This document shows positions 1 to 5,104 of a stretch of DNA of 5,104 bases, one piece after another. The stretch covers positions 1 to 5,104 of the forward strand of contig JAYREU010000067.1 in NCBI GenBank assembly GCA_041908765.1. Reading direction: 5' to 3'. This DNA comes from CAYUST01 sp041908765 (lineage in GTDB: Bacteria > Patescibacteriota > Gracilibacteria > Absconditabacterales > Absconditicoccaceae). Both the position numbers and the translations under genes were made by a program. How positions within the stretch are numbered: the stretch's first letter is position 1; each line of letters starts with the position of its first letter. A model generated the notes under the pieces. The model had not been told where the DNA came from. It saw nothing but the letters and a program-made list of their open reading frames with translations, and did no database searches.

Positions 1-1967
1 ACACCAATATCTGCATTTTTGAGCGCAGGTGCATCATTGACTCCATCACCTGTCACGGCTACCAACAAGCCAACTTTTTTGCACAGTTGTACAATTCTCA
101 CTTTATCTTCTGGTGAGACTCTCGAAAAAATCAACGCCTCATCTCAGCTTAGCTTTTGCATCACATGCGTATCAGACATTACTCTCAATTCCGTACCTTG
201 TATCACCAGCAACGGTTTCCCATGACTGTCTAATCCAATACGTTTGGCAATTGCTTGTGCAGTCAGTGCATAGTCACCGGTAATCACAAACACTTTGATA
301 TGTCCTGTATACGCAGCCTCTATAGCAGCCATCACTTCATCTCTTGGTGGATCAATCATAGCCACCAGTCCCAAAATAGTGATATCTTTTTCTACTTCTT
401 CATAGGTTCGCTTAGGATCGAAAGTGGCAAAATCTCTGTATCCATAACACAACACACGCATAGCGTTGGTTGATCGTTCATCACTTATTGTATGCAGTTG
501 TTCTTGGACTGTTGTAGTACACGTAGTACATTGTGTACCATCTGCATAAGTTGTTGCAGTATCTAGCATAGATTGCAGCGCTCCTTTGACGAACAAACGA
601 TACCTACCATCAGGTAGTTGACGTAGACAACTCATTCTTTTCCTTGCTGAATCGAAACTATACTCCTTGATGAGCGGATAGGTATCTTCCAAGGTAGCTC
701 CTACTAATCCAGCTTTTCCTCACAAAGTAATCAAGGCACCTTCGGTAGGATCTCCAATGACATACCACAAGGGGTGGTCAGCATCTGGTGCATGGACACG
801 CGCATTAGAAGCGAGGAGTCCCACAGAAAAAAAGAGGTTGGTGTGATCAGTTGGAACCAAGACCTTCCCAGAAGGTTCCTGAATTGCACCTTGGGGCTGA
901 TAGCCCGTGCCAATTACCTGATAGGTCGTTCATCACGTATAGCATTCTACGACTGTCATTTCATTTTTCGTTAGTGTACCTGTTTTATCGGTACATATTA
1001 CTTGGACAGCACCGAGGGTTTCCACCGAAGAAAGTTTCTTGACCAACGCATTTTTCTTTGCTAACAAAAAGGTAGCAGAGGTCAACACGACACTTACTTG
1101 TGAAGGGAGACCTTGGGGGACCATAGAAGCAGCAATACCCAATGCAAACAGCAATGCTTCCTTGACACCAAAATCCAATCACAACGTCACGAAAAAAAGA
1201 GCACTACCAAGGAGGATTGTACCTACCGTCAACGTCTTCGCTAAGTTTTTCATTTCTAGTTGCATCGGCGAAAGACTGTCGACCGCTTCGGTGCTCATCC
1301 TTGCAATCTTACCAAACTCCGTATCCATACCCGTTCAAATCACGACCCCTTTTCACGATCCTATTGCCACCGTCGTCCCCATAAAAAGCAAATTCGTACG
1401 ATCACCCAATTCTACTTCTTGTATAATTGCATGTTCATGTTTCTTTTTGGGGTTCGACTCACCCGTGAGAGAAAAATCATTGGTCTGTAAGTTCTGTTCT
1501 TCGATAATTCTGAGGTCTGCTGGCACCGCATCTCCTGCCTCCAGGAAAACAATATCACCCGGCACCAACGAACTGCTTTCTACTTCCTGCAAGACACCTC
1601 AGACATATATTTTGGCTTTCGCTTTGATCAATTTTTTGAGTGCGTCGAGCTCATGCTCCGCTTTGGCTTCCTGGAAATAGCCGATGAATGTATTCAATCC
1701 TACAATCACCAACAAAATAATGGTCGTCCTCGTATCATCCAAAAAATACGCAAGCACTGACGACACCAAGAGCAAAATAACCATCAAGTCTTTAAATTGG
1801 CTCAAAAACATCGCTATCTGGCTTTTTTTGTTGACGTTCACCAGTTGGTTTCTTCCATACAGCTCCAAGCGATGCACTCTTTCCTCATTTGCCAATCACG
1901 CATCACTTGTGCTCAAACTACTCAAGACTTCTTCGCTACTACGAAGATAATAGGGTTGATTACGCAT
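1..1967 (-). CDS. P2-type cation-transporting P-type ATPase, 5' 655 codons (runs off left edge)
   Basis: A membrane pump that uses ATP, through an aspartyl-phosphate intermediate, to move a cation, probably Ca2+ or a related ion, across the cytoplasmic membrane. Seen in order: N-terminal cytoplasmic region with a typical 'LSTSDAG' start; M1 and M2 at about residues 60-76 and 82-98; actuator domain with TGES at 168-171; M3 and M4 at about 246-263 and 271-296 with PQGLP at 284-288; phosphorylation motif DKTGT with Asp327; nucleotide-binding motifs GDPTEGAL (405-412) and FVKGA (459-463); DPPR near 539; TGD at 563-565; and hinge motif TGDGVNDAP (639-647). The M5-M10 region, expected for a protein of about 900 residues, lies beyond the edge. 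Nine in-frame TGA codons (residues 24, 123, 205, 211, 263, 345, 346, 416, 608) are read as Gly. The ATG at 1967 is chosen because it precedes the conserved N-terminus and lies 29 bases beyond a good -10 box. There is no clear Shine-Dalgarno. The ion is inferred from family resemblance only; the M4 motif has Gln where SERCA has Glu. Confidence 0.93.
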
Positions 1968-1996
1968 AGGACCAAAAACGAGATAAACTTGCTTCA

Positions 1997-2025
1997 AGTA
2001 TAGCCAAAAAGGTCATTTTATACAA
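1997..2025 (-). promoter_or_regulatory. Predicted sigma70-like promoter for the P-type ATPase
   Basis: On the minus strand, TATACT (1997-2002, five of six matches to the -10 consensus) lies 17 bases after TTGTAT (2020-2025, three of six matches to -35). Transcription would begin near 1990 and give a short leader of about 23 bases before the ATG at 1967. The spacing is ideal but the -35 is weak. This is seen in the sequence only; no start site is known. Confidence 0.5.
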
Positions 2026-2066
2026 ATTTTTTTCGCTTTTGTCCCTCAGTTTAGCCAGAGTGTATC

Positions 2067-2094
2067 TTGCAGTTCTCGTCAAAATACCTACAAT
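2067..2094 (+). promoter_or_regulatory. Possible promoter for the kinase-lspA operon, overlapped by a small inverted repeat
   Basis: TTGCAG (2067-2072) and TACAAT (2089-2094) are separated by 16 bases, and the ATG of the kinase follows at 2122, giving a leader of about 20 bases like the divergent ATPase promoter. The -10 matches five of six positions and the -35 only three. A 5-bp inverted repeat with a 3-base spacer (ACCTA, CAA, TAGGT; 2086-2098) overlaps the -10 and could be an operator, but repeats this short are common by chance. Confidence 0.3.
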
Positions 2095-2121
2095 AGGTCA
2101 TTCACCCCTTTCGCCTCACGT

Positions 2122-2706
2122 ATGGAACTCATAGCACAAGGACGGAGAGCCAATATTTTTTGTTCAACCACCGCTACATGAGCGCGCGTCGCCACCAAAG
2201 TCGCTCGCATGCCAGAGGCTCGTGACGCGATTCGCAAGGAAGCTACGCTTCTCCAACGTCTCATGGAATTGGGTAGTTCTTTTACTCCTCAACTCGTATC
2301 TATTGAAGATGCACAGTTCTCCTATCTTTGGATCGAAGGGAAAACGCGAAAAGAGGAGTTCCCTCTCTTACCACCTGCACAACAATGAACGTGCACGCAC
2401 CAGCTTCTCGATGAAGCCTATCAACTCGACCAACGAGGCATCATTCATGGAGAACTAGATCGTCCTACCAAAAATATCTTGATAGATAGTTCACACAAAG
2501 TGTGGCTCATCGATTTCGAAAGAGGATGGCGAGGAGATACCACCGGCAAAAATATGAGACATCTTGCACAGCGATTACATCGTATGCAAATCCTTCCTCT
2601 CGAAAGCTTGCGTCCTTTGGCAGATTTGCCTTTGGAAAAGCTCTATACACATCTTTCGCACTACCTTCAAACATTTTATTCATCTCAAGCCCACACACAT
2701 GCATAG
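2122..2706 (+). CDS. Small atypical protein-kinase-like protein (COG2112-like, recalled resemblance)
   Basis: A 194-residue protein built almost wholly from a reduced kinase fold, so probably a cytoplasmic ATP-dependent kinase; the substrate is unknown. It starts at the nucleotide-binding loop (Gly7-Ile12), then has the ATP-anchoring Lys26 in VATKVAR, helix C Glu40 in KEATLLQRL, a catalytic-loop-like segment HGELDRPTKN (109-118), and IDFERG (130-135) in place of DFG, with Asp131 the likely metal ligand. The usual HRD aspartate is missing, and the HGEL...RP..N pattern with DFE resembles a family of small predicted Ser/Thr kinases known mainly from archaea (COG2112); I recall this and could not search. 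TGA codons at residues 20 and 89 must be read as Gly for the frame to stay open. The ATG at 2122 is the first in frame and fits the domain boundary; no Shine-Dalgarno is seen. The stop overlaps the lspA start by 8 bases, so the two are probably translationally coupled. Confidence 0.8.
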
Positions 2707-3112
2707 GATCATCTTACCACTCTTGCTCTTATTGCTAGTAGACCAACTCACCAAACGAGCCTTTTTTGATGCACAACGAGGAGCAACGAGTAGTTTTTTG
2801 ACACCCGTCTTCAACACGGGGAGTGGACGAAGCATACCCATCCCGGTCTGGATACTGATATGATGAGCGGTTATTATTTCTGTCATAGCGTACCAAGCGC
2901 TTCAGCAAAAGGTATTGCCAGCGAACATCGTACTTTTCGTCCTCGCAGGTGCGCGAGGTAACACGCTCGATAGGATATTCCTAGGATGAGTGAGAGATTT
3001 TATCGATCTCCACTATCGACCCATCTTCAACTTCGCAGATATCTACCTCACTATCGCAGGATGCCTACTCCTGTGGTTTTGGTGGAACAAGGAAATGGTG
3101 CAAAAGAACTAA
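2699..3112 (+). CDS. lspA: Lipoprotein signal peptidase (signal peptidase II)
   Basis: Membrane aspartyl protease that removes the signal peptide from diacylglyceryl-modified prolipoproteins. At 137 residues it is short for the family (usually 150-170). Visible: first membrane helix at about 4-14 running into DQLTK (15-19); conserved Asn39 in FNTGSGRSI (38-46); second helix at about 48-65; third at about 75-85; the GNTLDR motif (87-92) with catalytic Asp91; FNFAD (110-114) with catalytic Asp114; and a last helix at about 116-129. Both catalytic aspartates are present, so it should be active. TGA codons at residues 55, 56 and 97 are read as Gly; residue 97 gives LGGVRDFID, as in many family members. 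The ATG at 2699 lies inside the end of the upstream kinase gene (overlap ATGCATAG), implying one transcript. The stop is TAA. Confidence 0.92.
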
Positions 3113-3115
3113 GTA

Positions 3116-3143
3116 TTGACTTTTCTATAAATATCATTATCGT
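3116..3143 (+). promoter_or_regulatory. Possible promoter between lspA and the SH3-like membrane protein gene
   Basis: TTGACT (3116-3121, five of six matches to -35) is followed after 16 bases by TATCGT (3138-3143, four of six matches to -10). A better-looking TATAAA at 3126-3131 lacks a -35 at suitable distance. Either would drive the gene beginning at 3159 or 3177. The gap after lspA is only 46 bases, so read-through from the upstream operon is equally possible. Confidence 0.3.
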
Positions 3144-3158
3144 ACTCTTTCCCTGGGT

Positions 3159-3623
3159 ATGGGAAAAAAAGAAGCGATGAACATTTACGCGAAAAAAGGC
3201 GATAAGGTCGTAGTGAGCAACCTGACTGCAGGATACGAGCATGACCAACAAGTCGCCAAAAACCATTTAAACATTGGCGAAGTGTACACGGTTGAAAGAA
3301 CTGTCGTGCACAGCTGGTACACGGATGTTTACTTACTGGAAATTCCAGGAGTAAAATTTAACTCTGTCTTCTTCAAGGACAAAAATCCAGTCAAAACAAC
3401 AATTGTCCTCAAGCAAAAGAGCAAGTGGACAAATTATTTCGCACTTCCCGGGATATTAGGTATATTATTTTGCATCATCAATCTGTTTGCAAAATATACC
3501 TTACCGTTCTCGGTATGGTGGGTATTTGGTGTCTCCCTTCTCCTCTTTGTGATCGGTACGGCCATAGGAACAACTAAAACCCTTGAAATCAGCCGCACAG
3601 ACAATGGGGAAGAAGCTCGCTAA
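3159..3623 (+). CDS. Small membrane-anchored protein with an SH3-like N-terminal domain, function unknown
   Basis: 154 residues. The N-terminal half (about 13-80) is beta-rich with a short-barrel pattern: GDKVVVSNL, a GYEHD segment, LNIGEVYTVERT, then VHSWYTDVYLLE and a closing PGVKFNSVFF. It resembles small SH3-like hypothetical proteins with the ending 'VHSW.T...L....KFNSV.F', a recalled family pattern not checked by search. Two hydrophobic helices follow at about 92-110 and 117-137, then a short charged tail, so the barrel is probably held at the cytoplasmic membrane. No function can be given. All glycines are GGN and no in-frame TGA occurs, unlike kinase, lspA and ATPase. An alternative ATG at 3177 (MNIYAKKGD) follows a purine-rich stretch, fits the domain boundary as well, and would remove six residues. 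A strong terminator follows the TAA stop. Confidence 0.8.
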   Translation: MGKKEAMNIYAKKGDKVVVSNLTAGYEHDQQVAKNHLNIGEVYTVERTVVHSWYTDVYLLEIPGVKFNSVFFKDKNPVKTTIVLKQKSKWTNYFALPGILGILFCIINLFAKYTLPFSVWWVFGVSLLLFVIGTAIGTTKTLEISRTDNGEEAR

Positions 3624-3645
3624 CCACGGAAATTAAACAACCGTT

Positions 3646-3671
3646 GCACAGGAATATCCTGTGCTTTTTTT
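3646..3671 (+). terminator. Rho-independent terminator after the SH3-like protein gene
   Basis: A perfect 8-bp stem, GCACAGGA paired with TCCTGTGC, around a 3-base ATA loop, is followed at once by seven T residues. It begins 23 bases after the stop of the plus-strand gene and separates it from the convergent minus-strand gene ending at 3682. On the minus strand the stem is followed by only a poor T-tract, so it works mainly for the plus strand. Confidence 0.9.
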
Positions 3672-3681
3672 GTACTGAAAA

Positions 3682-4152
3682 TTATTTTTTGAGTTTAGAA
3701 AGAATTGCTTGTGCTAATTTCTCAGGCTCATCCGTGCCTATCCTGTATATTCTTCCGCTTTTCAGTTTGATTTCTACTGCGTCCAGACCAGCAACATTGT
3801 AGATCCACATGTAGGGCCAAAACCACACTCTGATTCCTCGACCATACCATCGATGATTTTTGACACGGGTGGCGGATACAATATCATTCAACAAAAACTT
3901 TTTTTGAAAGATCCCCTTACCAAACTTGATACGTAGATATGCATCATCAATCCATACGTGCAACCACACAAAGGAAGTAAGTACGAGGAGGATTGCTACC
4001 ATAATGGACGTCACTAACAAGTTGGTACCAGCATCTTCGGAAGGTAGTTCAGCCCTAGCCATCATGTGCAACCTAGCAAAAAGCACCAGCACAGCTAGCA
4101 TCACAATGAGCATCATATAACTGGTTTGTGTGTGTTTGTATGAGTAAGACAT
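3682..4152 (-). CDS. Two-helix membrane protein with PH-like C-terminal domain, function unknown
   Basis: 156 residues. Two membrane helices at about 12-26 and 45-67 are joined by a short polar loop (AELPSEDAG), so both ends should face the same side, probably the cytoplasm. The C-terminal half (about 70-153) has the strand-rich pattern and final helix of bacterial PH-like domains: DAYLRIKFGKGIFQKKF, then YGRGIRVWFWPYMWIYNVAG (103-122) and AVEIKLKSGRIYRIGTDEPE, ending in a helix (KLAQAILSKL). The 'YNV.G..AVEI.L..G...RIGTDEP' run is common in small bacterial PH-like membrane proteins with no assigned role. All eight glycines are GGN and no in-frame TGA is present. The ATG at 4152 sits about 7 bases after a good -10 box, suggesting a leaderless message. 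The gene is convergent with its left neighbour and divergent from the right-edge gene. Confidence 0.82.
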   Translation of the reverse strand: MSYSYKHTQTSYMMLIVMLAVLVLFARLHMMARAELPSEDAGTNLLVTSIMVAILLVLTSFVWLHVWIDDAYLRIKFGKGIFQKKFLLNDIVSATRVKNHRWYGRGIRVWFWPYMWIYNVAGLDAVEIKLKSGRIYRIGTDEPEKLAQAILSKLKK

Positions 4153-4158
4153 GTCTTT

Positions 4159-4186
4159 ATTTTATCGAACTGAAAGGGGATAGCAA
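4159..4186 (-). promoter_or_regulatory. Predicted promoter for the PH-like membrane protein gene, giving a leaderless mRNA
   Basis: On the minus strand TAAAAT (4159-4164, five of six matches) lies 16 bases after TTGCTA (4181-4186, four of six matches). Only six bases separate the -10 from the ATG at 4152, so transcription should start at or next to the start codon. No Shine-Dalgarno could fit, which agrees with a leaderless message. Confidence 0.45.
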
Positions 4187-4280
4187 GGAGAGGAATGACT
4201 GGAGTAGGTTGTATATATGACTTTGTCATGATGTCGATAGTGTGAAAATAAAGGTTAGTATTTTCTTTTCATCAAAAAAA

Positions 4281-4307
4281 TATATATCTAGGCTATTTAG
4301 ATATATA
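4281..4307. repeat. Perfect 10-bp inverted repeat just upstream of the right-edge gene
   Basis: TATATATCTA (4281-4290) and its exact reverse complement TAGATATATA (4298-4307) flank a 7-base spacer, GGCTATT. The right arm ends nine bases before the ATG at 4317 and overlaps a possible -10 (TATAAA, 4304-4309). It could be an operator for a dimeric repressor or an RNA hairpin in the leader. High AT content makes chance palindromes more likely, but ten unbroken pairs with one internal GC pair per arm is notable. Confidence 0.6.
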
Positions 4308-4316
4308 AATAAAAAC

Positions 4317-5104
4317 ATGTCACGAAATCTTCCTAGTATAGATAATTACTATAGATCAATTCTCAATAGTCAAATAAAATCAGATATACTATCAGAAGAT
4401 AGTAAATATTTGTTGGAGATGGAAAATAAAGTCGATGAGCTTGTTAATTATTACTTAGAAAAATACTCTTTGCAACCAATTGAACTCACTGAAGCTAATG
4501 CAGAACTTAACACTACTAAGAGATTGGTTAGAGCACACGAGAGGGAAGAACTTTACAGGCATCAATGAGATACATATCGAGATGAATCGTCAATTCAAGT
4601 AAAGTATACAATGAAAGAAAATAAGGATATCAATTCATTAAAATGACTATCATGAAATCAACGTTCATTAAGTTGGTCAAGAGACGATTTTACATTTTGA
4701 TCAAACTATATTTCTATATCATTTATTACTGAATGATATTGAATATCAAAACTTAGTCCTGAACAAATAATTGAAAAAATAAAATATATTAAATCACAAA
4801 TAGAAACTGAAGTGTGATATATTAATAATTGATTGGAAGTAGAACTTAAAAAGTTAGCTATAGAAATTAAAAATATGATAAATCAAAGAATATCTAAAAT
4901 AAAGCAAGATGAACAGTTAATGAATGAACTTTATACTGCATCTCCTATTCCAATAACAAAGAAAAAAATGTGAGAAGTTTGATATCATGCTAATATTCAA
5001 AAAAAGGACTTCGTAAAAATAGTTTCTAAACCAAAATGAGAATGAGTAAAGGATTTGAATTATCCTATACTTGATCCAAAAATATATAATGACATCTTGC
5101 AGTA
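4317..5104 (+). CDS. 5' part (262 codons) of a large AT-rich protein, possible nuclease-family protein
   Basis: The frame is open to the right edge when 12 TGA codons are read as Gly (first at 4566, last at 5043); under the standard code it would be a stub. Visible: N-terminal helical part with YLLEMENK (about 34-41) and LEKYSLQPIEL (50-60); a beta-like middle (about 95-145) with YTMKENKD and FTFGSNYISISFITEG; a long coiled-coil helix (about 148-207) including KYIKSQIE and EVELKKLAIEIKNMINQRI; then a linker with SPIPITKK and LDPKIYNDIL at the edge. This order matches my memory of an uncharacterised family of about 420-450 residues whose C-terminus is a restriction-endonuclease-like domain with an E-C-K-type motif; that part is outside the window, so nuclease function is inference. 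The ATG at 4317 is preferred over an in-frame GTG at 4242, which would add 25 residues encoded by the inverted-repeat region. All 12 glycines are TGA and base composition is far more AT-rich than in the other genes. Confidence 0.75.

Noticed and set aside
510..540. Imperfect short repeats of GTAGTAC/GTAGTACA inside the ATPase gene
   Set aside because: They encode a CTTCTT stretch in a variable part of the N-domain; no array and no regular spacing, so no CRISPR or functional repeat.
1039..1680. Long 213-codon plus-strand open frame
   Set aside because: It is antisense to the well-supported ATPase; its sequence has no recognisable motif and only mirrors the ATPase codon pattern.
1..1967. Apparent pseudogene: P-type ATPase broken into several fragments by stops
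   Set aside because: All breaks are TGA, never TAA or TAG, with no frame change and intact motifs on both sides; glycine recoding explains them.
2122..2706. Reassignment of CGA/CGG to Trp, reported for some Absconditabacteria
   Set aside because: CGA codons fall at Arg-like positions here (for example QRG before HGEL in the kinase and YRP before FNFAD in LspA), so the standard Arg meaning fits.
2861..2989. TGA read as tryptophan (table 4, as in mycoplasmas)
   Set aside because: It would give adjacent Trp-Trp in both the ATPase and LspA and Trp at columns where homologues have Gly; TGG is already used normally for Trp.
3148..3166. TTTCCC...GGGAAA inverted repeat as a terminator after lspA
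   Set aside because: The six-pair stem is followed by A residues, not T, and it spans the start of the next gene; it is not a plausible Rho-independent terminator on either strand.
4217..4229. ATGAC-TTT-GTCAT small palindrome in the divergent region
   Set aside because: Only five pairs with no extension; too short to claim as an operator without conservation.
4242..4316. GTG at 4242 as the start of the right-edge gene
   Set aside because: The extra 25 residues are encoded by the AT-rich inverted-repeat region, show no recognised homology, and the ATG at 4317 fits the family N-terminus better; it cannot be fully excluded.

Overview
The window most likely comes from a bacterium of the Candidate Phyla Radiation that reads UGA as glycine (translation table 25, used by Gracilibacteria/BD1-5 and Absconditabacteria/SR1). 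Under the standard code four genes look shattered. When TGA is read as Gly each becomes one continuous frame, and the recoded residues fall where the families carry glycine. UAA and UAG remain stops, TGG occurs at Trp positions, and CGA occurs at apparent Arg positions. The exact phylum cannot be settled from this window.

Layout: (1) 1-1967, minus strand: N-terminal 655 residues of a P2-type cation-transporting P-type ATPase, running off the left edge, with nine in-frame TGAs. (2) 1968-2121: a divergent intergenic region with a good promoter candidate for the ATPase and a weaker one for the plus-strand operon. (3) 2122-3112, plus strand: a two-gene operon of a small, atypical protein-kinase-like protein (two TGAs) overlapping by 8 bases lspA, lipoprotein signal peptidase (three TGAs). 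(4) 3159-3623, plus strand: a small membrane-anchored protein with an SH3-like N-terminal domain, followed by a clear Rho-independent terminator. (5) 3682-4152, minus strand: a two-helix membrane protein with a PH-like C-terminal domain, probably expressed from a leaderless transcript. (6) 4153-4316: a divergent AT-rich region containing a perfect 10-bp inverted repeat. (7) 4317-5104, plus strand: the first 262 residues of a very AT-rich gene running off the right edge, in which all 12 glycines are TGA. It resembles the N-terminal and coiled-coil parts of an uncharacterised family that, as I recall it, ends in a restriction-endonuclease-like domain; that end lies outside the window.

The genes do not form one obvious pathway. 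Most concern the membrane: ion pumping, lipoprotein maturation and two small membrane-anchored proteins. The right-edge gene differs in base composition and glycine coding and looks like accessory, possibly defence-related, DNA. Glycine coding varies sharply by gene: 9 of about 53 TGA in the ATPase, 5 of 20 in kinase plus lspA, 0 of 19 in the two small membrane proteins, and 12 of 12 in the right-edge gene. No RNA genes, CRISPR arrays or insertion sequences were recognised.
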